From contig CAJNDS010001447.1 in assembly GCA_905221605.1 (NCBI GenBank), positions 504,216 to 568,215 of the forward strand: a stretch of 64,000 nucleotides of DNA, written 5' to 3'. The notes below the pieces were generated by a model, which saw nothing but the letters and a program-made list of their open reading frames with translations, did not search any database and was not told where the DNA came from. The position numbers and the translations under genes were made by a program. This DNA comes from Symbiodinium natans. Taxonomy: Eukaryota; Sar; Dinophyceae; Suessiales; Symbiodiniaceae. Positions 34,601-39,900 of the stretch are shown in pieces; the stretch's first letter is position 1, and each line of letters begins with the position of its first letter.

Positions 34601-35471
34601 TACCCTAAACCCTAAACCCGAAACCCGAAACCCGAAGCCCAACGCCTGCAGGCCACGTGGCGTACGTGGCCGACGCGGTTGCACGGCTCAAGGCCCTCCC
34701 GCGCGAGGAGGTGCTCCGGGTCTGCAGGCAGCCGTCCGGCCGAACTAGAAGTTGATTCGGAGTTTAGGGTTTAGGGTTTAATTAGGGTGTAGGGTTTAGG
34801 GTTTAGGGTTTAGGGTTTTGACTCTATAGACCCTAAACCCTGAAAGCTTGCAAGGGCTGCAGGGTTGCAGTTCACTGGAGTCCGCACGCTCTTCATAATC
34901 ATGCACCCAGTACTTTGACTCCCTTCCTTATTATCAGAGATCTGCAGTATTAATCGTTAGAGCTCATTCGAAAGATGAACAACCCCCAGGCAACATTTCA
35001 TCAGCGAACAATGCAATTCCTTCGACTTGTCACCTAGTTACGTGGTATTATTGGCCTACCATAAGTTTACAAATTGTTCGTGAGCTCCCTCAAAAACCGT
35101 CCCAAGGAAGATACAAATAAACCAAACCCTCAAGCCCTAAACCTTAGCCCTAACACCCGAAAGCCCGAATTCTGGGTCATTGTGGAAAATTACTTTACTT
35201 TCATATGAGTACTTCAACCAAATAAGGAACAGTTCTGATCATCTTTACTAGTGCCCCAACAATGGTGCAGAATTGGGTTCTCTAGGCAAAATATATATAT
35301 ATGTATATATATACACATTAATTTATTTATTCAGGCCCTGAATTCCCTCATTCCCTGCCAAGAACCAGGGGGGGAATTGGGTTACGCAAGCCCCCCACAT
35401 CGTGTGCAGCTCCATCTCCAGCAAGCCAGCGGGAGAAGCCCAGGAACACCCGAAGCACCTACGGGATCTGA
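8466..35471 (+). CDS. tatD-like: TatD-family metal-dependent hydrolase, 19 exons, 347 aa
   Basis: Exons: 8466-8534, 9413-9478, 11325-11363, 12870-12959, 13700-13759, 14537-14594, 15576-15643, 24542-24598, 25168-25236, 26835-26891, 28311-28355, 29197-29241, 30358-30420, 31613-31636, 32417-32449, 32906-32967, 33796-33830, 34652-34727, 35444-35471. They total 1,044 nt and stay in frame. TatD proteins are TIM-barrel metal-dependent nucleases or hydrolases. Family motifs fall in order: FIDTHCHLD (H64, H66 metal ligands), YGAFGIHP (151-159), GECGLDYF (E186), PLVVHTR (H221), VHVHCFTSS (H245), RIGFTG then VITFKNA, LLETDGPY (D297), PFRGRIAHPGHV and the C-terminal CRNTRSTYGI. Residues 1-23 contain a hydrophobic segment (WALMALCALLGAPL) after MRRGVR, suggesting a secretory or plastid-type signal; exons 1-3 are less certain than the rest. 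The exon 9/10 junction could hide a missing short exon. Donors are 10 GC, 6 GA and 2 GT. The nitrite reductase gene sits in intron 7. Confidence 0.88.
8535..9412. other. TatD intron 1
   Basis: GCAT donor. TTTAGGG array 8561-8665, unique sequence, a diverged family G element (9113-9208), then CCCTAAA/CCCTAAAA repeats (9212-9400) 12 bp before the acceptor GGGCCAAG. Confidence 0.7.
8561..8665 (+). repeat. TTTAGGG array (about 15 units)
   Basis: Perfect heptamers starting 26 bp inside TatD intron 1. Confidence 0.95.
9479..11324. other. TatD intron 2: minisatellite and TTGATAGGG repeats
   Basis: TTTAGGG gives way to TTTGGGG/TTTAGGTG variants (9495-10085). Within it a longer unit containing GGGTATGGGCCCGTTTA recurs near 9600, 9750 and 9825. 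Unique sequence 10090-10570. GGGTTGATA/GGGTTTATA degenerate repeats 10590-10870. CCCTAAA arrays 11090-11275. The donor GAGA equals the first bases of the next exon (GAGA). Confidence 0.6.
11364..12869. other. TatD intron 3, containing a putative nested gene
   Basis: GCGG donor against GCGT at the next exon. TTTAGGG 11391-11460, the ORFs described separately (11525-12298), CCCTAAA 12310-12330, and a hairpin-like element around 12420-12530. Confidence 0.6.
11525..12298 (+). CDS. Putative nested gene of unknown function (53-aa and 177-aa open frames)
   Basis: Two open frames lie in a row on + inside TatD intron 3. The first (11525-11686) starts CACCATG and reads MLELRKGHKILRNVHEKGAW and on, ending GVK. 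The second (11765-12298) starts GCAGCCATGG, a strong eukaryotic start context with an in-frame TGA 15 bp upstream, and gives 177 residues. The second has even helical composition (for example VKRSIKEFNMLLGMTMGIQRH and RALANNLQRDQGLELLERLA) and a basic C-terminus ASRKAKRCRATPNGS. They are in different frames; they may be two exons of one gene, or the first may be chance. The 534-bp uninterrupted frame contrasts with the fragmented host gene and suggests an intron-poor or recent insertion. No family recognised. Confidence 0.45.
13171..13310. mobile_element. Family K hairpin element
   Basis: Left end CTAAGGGTACGTAG and right end GACTACCCTTAG are inverted. Inner arms with TATGGGCCCTT and AAGGGCCCATA also pair. 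A partial relative with the right arm is at 52125-52168. Confidence 0.65.
13524..13622. mobile_element. Family I hairpin element
   Basis: The ends AGAGCCCAATATACCCC and GGGGTATTGGGCTC are inverted, and the centre is AT-rich. Related copies are at 13867-13985 and inside nitrite reductase intron 9 (19190-19275). Confidence 0.65.
13867..13985. mobile_element. Family I hairpin element
   Basis: GGAGCCCAATGCCCCTTACTT at the left. The interior pairs around TTAAGGTGTATTCC. The right end is less well preserved than in the 13524 copy. Confidence 0.5.
14303..14418. mobile_element. Introner-like element with CCTAGG ends
   Basis: CTAGGATGCCCAGTTGTGCCC at the left, GGTTACTGGGCAACCTAG at the right, same plan as family A with diverged ends. 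Close relative at 28688-28812. Confidence 0.65.
14595..15575. other. TatD intron 6
   Basis: GCCA|CTTAGC start. Holds the family J hairpin (14738-14894), TTTAGGG (14990-15065, 15268-15312) and CCCTAAA (15420-15473). Confidence 0.65.
14738..14894. mobile_element. Family J long inverted repeat
   Basis: TCATGGGTTCCCCTACTACC followed by CCCCTCTATACTACCCCCC on the left. The right half is the near-exact reverse complement, ending GGGGAGCCCATGA. Arms are about 45 bp with an AT-rich loop. Confidence 0.8.
16108..23757 (+). CDS. nirBD: Fused NAD(P)H nitrite reductase NirB-NirD, 19 exons, 1,071 aa
   Basis: Reduces nitrite to ammonium with NAD(P)H in nitrate assimilation. Exons: 16108-16443, 16549-16688, 16816-16942, 17141-17216, 17487-17614, 17877-17974, 18455-18499, 18752-18774, 18977-19048, 19460-19522, 19799-19976, 20081-20955, 21067-21177, 21723-21820, 22021-22104, 22344-22873, 23051-23155, 23432-23505, 23705-23757; 3,216 nt in frame. 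FAD motif GHGPIG (10-15), NAD(P) motif GGGLLG (180-185), BFD-like [2Fe-2S] cysteines C474/C476/C509/C512, sirohaem-4Fe-4S cysteines C695/C701 (CVGSTWC) and C738/C742 (CLREC), then a NirD Rieske-fold domain (about 912-1030) without cluster ligands, as is usual for NirD. C-terminus SKPFDANGKHIALDW. The start is TCAGCCATGG with an in-frame TAG at 16072. No targeting peptide is seen, so probably cytosolic. Length fits the fused bacterial and fungal type. It contains 18 introns and is nested in TatD intron 7. Confidence 0.97.
16444..16548 (+). mobile_element. nirBD intron 1 (105 bp, GT-AG)
   Basis: GTAC|CTTAC...GTAAG|GTAC: exact 4-bp duplication and a 5-bp perfect inverted end. No telomere repeat. 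Confidence 0.9.
16689..16815 (+). mobile_element. nirBD intron 2 (127 bp, GA-AG), family E element
   Basis: GACT donor against GACC. The intron is a family E hairpin: TTGGGGGATGTACCCC ... GGGGGAGCATCCCAGAA with inner arms AACAGTCCTTAAGAGG and complement. Confidence 0.9.
16943..17140 (+). mobile_element. nirBD intron 3 (198 bp, GT-AG), family A introner with a telomere array at its right end
   Basis: GTAG|CTTGGGAGCCCAGTGG start and GTCG after the acceptor. A run of about 35 T precedes CATACTGGGCTACC, the normal right inverted repeat. It then continues as about 14 CCCTAAA units before a terminal CCAAG. The array therefore lies within the last bases of the element. Confidence 0.9.
17037..17133 (-). 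repeat. CCCTAAA array (about 14 units)
   Basis: Perfect heptamers inside nirBD intron 3. Confidence 0.95.
17217..17486 (+). mobile_element. nirBD intron 4 (270 bp, GC-AG)
   Basis: GCAA repeated exactly at the acceptor side (the duplication extends imperfectly to GCAACTCGG/GCAATCTCGG). The 5' part is TTTAGGG, then a uniform TTTCAGGG 8-mer array (17251-17335). Confidence 0.85.
17251..17335 (+). repeat. TTTCAGGG octamer array (about 10 units)
   Basis: A homogeneous one-base-longer variant of the telomere heptamer. Confidence 0.9.
17615..17876 (+). mobile_element. nirBD intron 5 (262 bp, GT-AG), family L
   Basis: GTTG|CTGGGTCGGCCCTTAGTTGG ... GGGGCCAACCCTAG|GTTG: exact duplication and an imperfect 20-bp inverted repeat. 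CCCTAAA array 17747-17840 inside. Confidence 0.9.
17975..18454 (+). mobile_element. nirBD intron 6 (480 bp, GC-AG)
   Basis: GCGC donor against GTGC. TTTAGGG 17997-18062 near the 5' end, an AT-richer hairpin-like middle, CCCTAAA 18366-18425 near the 3' end. Confidence 0.85.
18500..18751 (+). mobile_element. nirBD intron 7 (252 bp, GA-AG)
   Basis: GATC|CTTGGGTCGCGCACCATA ... TATGTTGGTCCCCGCAAG|GATT, an imperfect inverted repeat. The middle is a TTTATAGGG 9-mer array (18580-18675). Confidence 0.85.
18775..18976 (+). mobile_element. nirBD intron 8 (202 bp, GC-AG), family A with a central array
   Basis: GCCT repeated exactly. The left end CTGGGCGCCCATGGGTACCC is a family A variant; the right end is GGTGCCCTTATTAGAATATG then CTGGGCTACCAAG. 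CCCTAAA (18811-18932, about 17 units) fills the centre. Confidence 0.9.
19049..19459 (+). mobile_element. nirBD intron 9 (411 bp, GC-AG), inverted telomere arrays
   Basis: GCCA|CTTGGTAGGGTTTAGGG: the inverted end runs straight into TTTAGGG (19055-19140). The 3' end has CCCTAAA (19372-19450) then CCAACCCAAG|GCTA. A family I hairpin lies between (19190-19275). Confidence 0.9.
19523..19798 (+). mobile_element. nirBD intron 10 (276 bp, GT-AG), family A with insertions
   Basis: GTGC|CTTGGTAGCCCAGTGTGG at the left; TGGTTGCTGGGCTTCCTAG|GCTC at the right. TTTAGGG (19572-19625), part of a family E hairpin and a poly-C run lie inside. Confidence 0.85.
19977..20080 (+). mobile_element. nirBD intron 11 (104 bp, GC-AG), family C
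   Basis: GCAG|CTTTGTCATTGTTGGGTAG ... TATCCCAACAATGAACTAG|GCAG, exact duplication. The interior has GGGTACTGAAACCCAATAAGG. Other copies: 31881-31977, 46984-47084 and an inverted one near 45737-45840. Confidence 0.92.
20956..21066 (+). mobile_element. nirBD intron 12 (111 bp, GC-AG), family A
   Basis: GCTT donor, GCTA after the acceptor. The right end ATGGTCGCTGGGCTACCAAG is typical family A; the left end is diverged. No telomere repeat. Confidence 0.85.
21353..21461. mobile_element. Family D element inside nirBD intron 13
   Basis: CTGGGGGTTTACGAAAATAGG at the left, CGAATATCGTAAAGCCCCAG at the right; core TAGACCCCCAAAGAGTAGG shared with 36797-36900. Confidence 0.75.
21482..21680 (-). repeat. 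CCCTAAA array (about 28 units)
   Basis: One of the longest arrays. One unit is shortened (CCTAA near 21582), so it is not perfectly uniform. Confidence 0.95.
21821..22020 (+). mobile_element. nirBD intron 14 (200 bp, GA-AG), family L
   Basis: GATC|CTAGGCAGGACCTTGGGAG ... CGATCGACCGAG|GATC, exact duplication. Contains two copies of a segment with TTCTCTTCATTCT and TGCTAAG/AGCTAAG. Confidence 0.88.
22105..22343 (+). mobile_element. nirBD intron 15 (239 bp, GA-AG), family A with a T-run/G-run
   Basis: GATT|CTTGGTAGCCCAGTGGTAC ... GGTTGCTGGGCTACCGAG|GATT, exact duplication. Inside, a T-run passes directly into a G-run (22129-22183), followed by TTTAGGG (22190-22255). Confidence 0.92.
22874..23050 (+). 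mobile_element. nirBD intron 16 (177 bp, GA-AG), family A
   Basis: GAGA|CTTGGTAGCCCCGTGG ... TTTACTGGGCTACCAAG|GAGA, exact duplication. The 3' part is tandemly repeated: GGGTGCCCTTATTAGAATG occurs twice. No telomere array; the clean family A reference copy. Confidence 0.93.
23156..23431 (+). mobile_element. nirBD intron 17 (276 bp, GT-AG)
   Basis: GTAC|CTTGGGGCTG ... CTAAACCCAAG|GTAT. Contains a family D fragment (23212-23300) and a CCCTAAA/CCCTATAA array (23335-23425). Confidence 0.85.
23506..23704 (+). mobile_element. nirBD intron 18 (199 bp, GC-AG), family L
   Basis: GCAA|CTCGGTAGGCCCTTGGGAC ... GAGCCATCCTAG|GCAA, exact duplication. A T-run/C-run lies in the middle. The phrase TTTCAGAG-GATCAT is repeated. 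Confidence 0.88.
24042..24398 (+). CDS. Doubtful open frame after nirBD
   Basis: 118 codons starting MLDWLGNPERSFHDPLLLQH, inside TatD intron 7 with no exon-island flanks and no recognised family. Length is compatible with chance. Listed only because it is the longest frame between nirBD and TatD exon 8. Confidence 0.12.
   Translation: MLDWLGNPERSFHDPLLLQHPVRSIDGCLKHRLSGTLSDEGRARVELSPSPFLRAACQLTCYSTARGAPKCKVCNAAQVGGCSSVVPIHLEPYSPNIRAGNERKMATVVGGCGRRHKC
24599..25167. other. TatD intron 8
   Basis: GAGG donor against GAGA. Mostly unique sequence, then TTTAGGG/TTTGGGG (25077-25145) near the 3' end, the opposite of the usual polarity. Confidence 0.6.
25237..26834. other. TatD intron 9 with a 70-nt poly-C
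   Basis: TTTAGGG (25258-25295), poly-C (25551-25620), CCCTAAA (25882-25975, 26100-26135, 26590-26690, 26745-26808), TTTAGGG (26250-26290). Several CCCTAAA/TTTAGGG switches suggest stacked insertions or a missed exon near 26160-26250. Confidence 0.55.
25551..25620 (-). repeat. Poly-C tract (about 70 nt)
   Basis: Uninterrupted C run; true length is uncertain because such runs are hard to sequence. Confidence 0.85.
27882..27990 (+). mobile_element. Free-standing family A introner inside a TatD intron
   Basis: CTTGGTAGCACAGTGGTACCC ... GGTTACTGGGCTACCAAG, 109 bp, flanked by an exact GGAA/GGAA duplication. It sits in intron 10, not at an exon border. Confidence 0.9.
28148..28231. mobile_element. 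Family D element
   Basis: TTTGGGGATGTACGAAAATAG ... CTAATTTCGGAAACCC with the family core. Confidence 0.65.
28471..28572. mobile_element. Family D element
   Basis: CGAAAATAGGGGACCCCTAA at the left and TTAATCTCAGAAGCCCCC at the right, a diverged copy. Confidence 0.6.
28688..28812. mobile_element. Introner-like element with CTAGG ends
   Basis: CTAGGATGCCCAGTAGTAGCC ... GGTTGCTGGGCAACCTAG; intermediate between families A and G. Confidence 0.65.
29767..29879. mobile_element. Family G element
   Basis: CCAGGACCGGGAGTAGGCCC ... CTAGGCTGCTCCCGGGTCTAG; same core (GGGTACCCTTTTTATTCCTAG) as 52298-52409. Confidence 0.75.
29934..30076. mobile_element. Family F hairpin element
   Basis: GTTGGAGGTTCATGGTACTTA ... 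AACAAGTACCCTGAACCTCC then AAG; long inverted arms with inner TAAGTAC pairs. Confidence 0.75.
30421..31612. other. TatD intron 13
   Basis: T-rich then G-run block (30440-30536), TTTAGGG/TTTGGGG (30545-30630), a G-rich stretch of unique sequence to 31560, and a short CCCTAAA before the acceptor CTCTTCAG|GCGC. Long + frames in 30649-30925 are low-complexity Gly/Trp/Leu readings of G-rich repeats. Confidence 0.6.
31637..32416. other. TatD intron 14
   Basis: TTTAGGG 31660-31725, a family C element, a T-run/G-run (32091-32141) and CCCTAAA 32300-32388 before CGCCCAG|GTTA. Confidence 0.65.
31881..31977. mobile_element. Family C element
   Basis: CTTGTCATAGTGGGATAAC ... CTATCCCAACTATGAACCAG, with GAGGGTACTTAAACTCAATAAG inside; homologous to nirBD intron 11. 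Flanked by ATTTC and ATTTG. Confidence 0.8.
32450..32905. other. TatD intron 15
   Basis: GAGC donor against GAGG. No long array, only scattered CCCTAAA-like words. One of the least telomere-rich introns of the gene. Confidence 0.6.
32968..33795. other. TatD intron 16
   Basis: GCCA duplicated exactly. CCCTAAA 33059-33110 near the 5' side (reverse of the usual polarity), and a 200-bp block bounded by two copies of GCCAGCCAAGGCACG (33400, 33558). Confidence 0.65.
33831..34651. other. TatD intron 17
   Basis: GCGA donor against GCCA. TTTAGGG 34249-34300 and 34406-34452; CCCTAAA/CCCGAAA 34590-34640 just before the acceptor. Confidence 0.65.
34728..35443. other. TatD intron 18
   Basis: GCAG donor, GAAC after the acceptor. 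TTTAGGG/TTAATTAGGG 34763-34816 near the 5' end, unique sequence, a TATATA stretch at 35289-35325. Confidence 0.6.
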
Positions 35472-35944
35472 GCTCGGGTGAGAGAAAGTGAGGCCTTCTA
35501 GGGGTTTTAACCACTTCTAGGGGTTTTAACATGGGTTTCGTGCTTGTAGGGTTTCAGGTTTTTGGGTTTAAGGGTTTTTGGGTGTCAGGGTTTTATAGGG
35601 TTTAGTGCTTATAGGGTTTCAGGTTTTTTTGTTCTAGGGTTCAAGGTTTCAGGTGTTGAGGGTGTTAAAGGGTTTGAGGGCTTTAAAGGGTTTTAGGGTC
35701 TTAGTGGGTTTTAGGGTTTCAAGGTTTTGGGTTCTGGGGCCCTGAAACCCACAAACCCGAAGCCCGAAAGGATGCAGCGTCGCGCAGGTTCACCGGGCGC
35801 CAAGATGTGAAGCTGGGGGGGGCACATGAACCTTGAGTCTGGGGTTTAGGGTTTAGGGTTTACAGTCTAGGGTTGGGGGTTTAAGGTTTGGGGTTTAGGG
35901 TACTGCACCTGGCCCACAAACCTGTTGGGCTTCTCTTAGCCCCC
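35472..35944. other. Intergenic G-rich repeats
   Basis: After the TatD stop, a duplicated CTTCTAGGGGTTTTAAC (35497-35530) and degenerate GGGTTTCAGG/GGGTTTTA repeats to 35735, then TTTAGGG at 35842-35900. No gene seen. Confidence 0.5.
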
Positions 35945-36677
35945 ATGGCAGGGGGCATGCCAGGCAACTCTCTGACGAATATGCCGCCTTGAGCCCTAAA
36001 CCCTAAACCATAAAGCCCTAATCGTGGACTCACGGTTCTTAAAACACCGGGGGATAGGGTGTCGTTGTAGGTCACTGGGGTTTAGGTCGTAGGGTGTAGG
36101 ATTTAGGGCTGCTGTTTTGGGAATTTGTTGACTATAGCGGCGCTAGTGCCGGCAGTGTCTGCTGGCATTGAAGTAGGGTTTGCGACTTGGATGGTTTGGG
36201 CTTGCCTCTTTTGGCGCCGAATGAACCTGAGCGATGAAGACTTCGTCGGTTTAGGGTTTAGGGTTTATAGGGTTTATAGGGTTTATAGGGTTTATAGGGT
36301 TTATAGGGTTTATAGGGTTTATAGGGTTTATAGGGTTTATAGGGTTTATAGGGTTTATAGGGTTTATAGGGCTTATAGGGCTTATAGGGTTTATAGGGTT
36401 TATAGGGTTTATAGGGTTTAGGGGTTAGGGTTTAGGGTTAAATGTTCCGTTGCTGGGGTGCTTGCTGGCTCCAGGTTTGTTTCTGCGGGTTCGCAGGAGT
36501 CGTCCGGGAATATCTGCTACAAGCTTGGTAATTATCTTTAGAGCGCGTCTCTGCTATGACTATGGGAAGCTGGTGCAAGATGAAAGTCCCAAGAACTACC
36601 ATCCGAATCCCTGCCCGCCTAGACGCACATACGATGCTCCTAAGAAAGGAAAACTGCGAGGTTTCCGGCGGGCATAG
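35945..36677 (+). CDS. Putative small single-pass membrane protein (2-3 exons)
   Basis: A possible first exon starts ATG 35945 (MAGGMPGNSLTNMPP, CCCCATGG context) and runs into CCTTGAG plus CCCTAAA. A second island (about 36179-36246) reads GFATWMVWACLFWRRMNLSD and EDFV, a hydrophobic helix with a basic flank, followed by TTTAGGG-type repeats. The last exon (about 36541-36677) reads RLCYDYGKLVQDESPKNYHP, NPCPPRRTYDAPKKGKLRGF and RRA, then TAG. The architecture (short, one membrane segment, basic tail) is like small mitochondrial complex subunits, but I do not recognise the family. Exon boundaries are tentative; an alternative frame of the last exon is also open. Confidence 0.35.
36247..36440 (+). 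repeat. TTTATAGGG nonamer array (about 20 units)
   Basis: Homogeneous 9-mer variant with two GCTTATAGG units. Because the unit is a multiple of three it yields a spurious VYRVYR open frame. Confidence 0.95.
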
Positions 36678-36695
36678 GTATACCTTTTTGAGAAG

Positions 36696-36785
36696 CCTGG
36701 TAGCCCGCCAGTGGTACCCTTTTCCCCTATTTTGGGGTTCTGGGTTCCCTTACAAAGTAGCCACCCCCCCCAAAAAGTTACCCAT
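36696..36785. mobile_element. Truncated family A introner
   Basis: CCTGGTAGCCCGCCAGTGGTA to CAAAAAGTTACCC; the right inverted repeat is missing and a family D element follows directly. Confidence 0.65.
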
Positions 36786-36796
36786 GTCACAATATA

Positions 36797-36900
36797 GGGG
36801 GGGGGTTACGAAAATACCGGACCCCAAAGTAGACCCCCCCAAATTGTAGGATTCCCCTAGAATCAGGACCCCATAAGGTACCCTAATTTCGGAAACCACC
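36797..36900. mobile_element. Family D element
   Basis: GGGGGGGTTACGAAAATACCG ... CTAATTTCGGAAACCACC; the best-preserved copy. Confidence 0.75.
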
Positions 36901-36985
36901 ATATGGCCTAAACCCCAAACCCTAAACCCTAAACCCTAAACCCTAAACCCTAAACCCTAAACCTGGGCTAGTCAAGCTCGGAGCT

Positions 36986-39900
36986 ATGAGCCGAGCTTGT
37001 TCAGAGGCGGGTTTAGGGTTTAGGGTTTCGGGTTTAGGGTTTAGGGATGTTTAGGGTTTAGGGTTTAGGGTTTAGGGCCGGCGACAGCTTGGCGTTGTCG
37101 GGTCTGGGGTTCAGTCTTCGTTGTTTAGGGTCCTAGAGTCATCTGCCCCCGCATGATATGGTATTATGTAGTTATAACGTTTCCCCCCCCCCCCCCCCCC
37201 CCCGCGCGTCCGAACTGACACTGGGCTTGGAAGCCTAAGCCCTAAACCCTAAACTACGTAACCCTAAACAGTATACAAGCCCTAAACCCTAAACCCTAAA
37301 CCTCAAGCTCAGCCCTGACCTGTCCGTCCTTACACCTAATCCACCTGCACACAAACCTGCTCCCTAGATTAACCTCGAGACCCCTTTAAGAACAAGGACA
37401 TGCCCTTGGTTCTTAACCCTAAACCCCAAACCCTAAACCCTAAACCCTAAACCCTAAACCCTAAACCCTAAACCCTAAACCCTAAACCCTAAACCCTAAA
37501 CCCTAAACCCTAAACCCACACCTTACACCTTAAGCCGGGCGCCTCTGCTGTCCTGCGATTTTCCGCGCTCGGCTGCGAAGTCGAGTGCGCATCCCATGTG
37601 GAGAAAAGTGGGGAGTCCTAAACCCTAAACCCTAAACCCTAAACCCTAAACCCTAACCCCAAAAAGGGTACCCCTGTTTTCGGAAGCACCCATATGATAG
37701 CACGTCCAAGTGTGCTATATTAAGAAAGGTTTGTAGCGGAGTCGGAGCAGTGAAGAGAGTTAGGGCATCAGGTACCTTCTACTCCCCGGCGCAACCCTTC
37801 AAGAGATTATGTAGGGTTCGCAGAATACTTAGGATTATCGTCTTTCGGGGTACGGAACCCTTCAAAGAAGGAAAACAAATTCCTAAACCCTAAACCCTAA
37901 CCCTAAACCCTAAACCCTAAACCCTAAACCCCCAAACAGACTCCCCTTAGACGCGTGGGGGCAGGGCCACGCGGTCACCTGCTTCGAGCGCCTCGCAGCC
38001 TTCGGCGCCGATCTCTCCGCCAGTCTGAAGCTTGGGGCTTCTAGGGTTTAGGGTTTAGGGTTTAGGGTTTAGGGTTTATAGGGTGTTTAGGGTTTGGGGT
38101 TTAGGGTTTGGGGTTTAGGGTTTGGGTTTAGGGTTTGGGTTTAGGGTTTAGGGTTTCGGGTTTAGAGTTTCGGGTGTAGGGTTTAGGGTTTAGGTTTGGG
38201 TTTTGGGGTTTCGGGTTTCGGGTTTCGGGTTTAGGATTTATATAAGGTTTACGGTTTCGGGTTTAGGGTTTCGGGTTTAGGGTATAGGGTTCAGGGATTG
38301 ATTAGCGTTTCGGGTTCAGGGTTTACGGTTCAGGGTTGAGGGTTTCGGGTTCAGGGTTTCAGGTTCAGGGTTTCGGGTTTAGGGTTTCTGGTTTCGGGAT
38401 TAGGGTTTAGGGTTTTGGGTTTTGGGTTTTAGGCTTCAGGGTTTCGGGATTAGGGGTTTAGGGCTTAGGGTTTAGGGTTTCGGGTTTCGGTTTAGGGTTT
38501 GGTCCAGGGTTTCGGGTTTAGGTTTCAGGGTTTAGGGTTTCGGGGTTAGGGGTATAGGGCATAGTGCTTCTCGGGTTTAGGGTTTAGGGCTTTTCGGGGT
38601 CAGGGTGTACGACACCTGGCCTTTGCTGTTGGCAGTCCTCCCCCCAAAAAGAGACTGAGGTCACCTCCTAGGCTGTATGAACAGGGATTTTCCGAGCACC
38701 GGTCACACCGCCTCACACACGGCACGTTGCTTTTCGAGAGTGCAACCTTGGTCGTGGCCTTCCTACAGGCTCAGGCGACCCGGGTCTATTTCGGACATTA
38801 GGTCCAACTCCCTCCCCCCATCCTATTTCAGCACCCTCAACCTACAATCCCTATTTCCTAGACCCCAAACCCTAAACCCCCCTAAACGCTAACACTCGAT
38901 TGTTACTTTTGGGGGGGAGGAAGGGGTTGGAGGAGAAGCCCTGAACCCTGAACCCTAAACCCTAAACCCTAGACCCTAAACCCCAAACCCTAAACCCTAA
39001 ACCCTAAACCTAAAACCCTAAACCCTAAACCCTAAACCCTAAACCCTAAACCCTAAACCCTAAACCCTAAACCCTAAACCCTAAACCCTAAACCTAAACC
39101 CTAAACCCTAAACCCTAAACCCAAACACTGGAGACTCCACCGCGCTGGCGAAGGTCCGGCGCCGGAGCTTCGGGAGCTGATGCAGTTGATGCAGCAGCAG
39201 ATGGGTGATCTGGACAGGGTTTGGGGTTTAGGGTTTAGGGTTTAGGGTTTAGGGTTTAGGGTTTAGGGTTTAGGGTTTAGGGTTTAGGGTTTAGGGTTTA
39301 GGGGGTGTAGGGCTCAGGGTTTCGGACGGGATGGTCGACCGTGTGTGTTTTGAGGTCCTGCATGGTCACTCACCGAAACCAGCACAGATGTTTTTAGTTA
39401 TAGCTTCTGCATGGGCATATCTCTTCCAAGAACTTAAACCCTAAACCCTAAACCGTGAAACATTCGAGGAACACTTACAACCCTAACCTCATGAATCCAA
39501 AAATGCCACAGATGGAATTGGAAAACCGTTCTACAATTCCCAGGCCCATCTTTGACCCTCTGCAACCCCTAAACCCTAAACTCTTTACAGTGCCCTTATG
39601 TACAGGGTTACGGCTCTGGTAGTTAGGGATTTTCCAGTAGCGTTTAGGGACCTAAATGCACCCCAAAGTAGCAACTGACTCCCGTCTTAATAGCCCAAAA
39701 GACCAAAAGAGACCCCATAGAACTGGTCTAAACCTTAAACCCTAAATCCTATAACCCTAAGCCCTAAATCCTTGAGTCCTCCCGAAACACTGCGCCGGCT
39801 CCAGGATGCATCGACAGTTGCCCGGCTGGGCACCGTGGCGGCTGCGCTGAAGGCTCCAGCCCTGCGGCCCGGCAACGACAAGAAAAGACCAGAAGCCCAA

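Noticed and set aside
12870..35471. Single fused TatD-nitrite reductase polypeptide
   Set aside because: nirBD has its own start context and stop, and TatD exons 7 and 8 join in frame and in conserved sequence without it.
36125..36421. 98-codon frame with VYR repeats as a gene
   Set aside because: Most of it is the TTTATAGGG 9-mer read in frame; only the first part (to about 36246) may be an exon.
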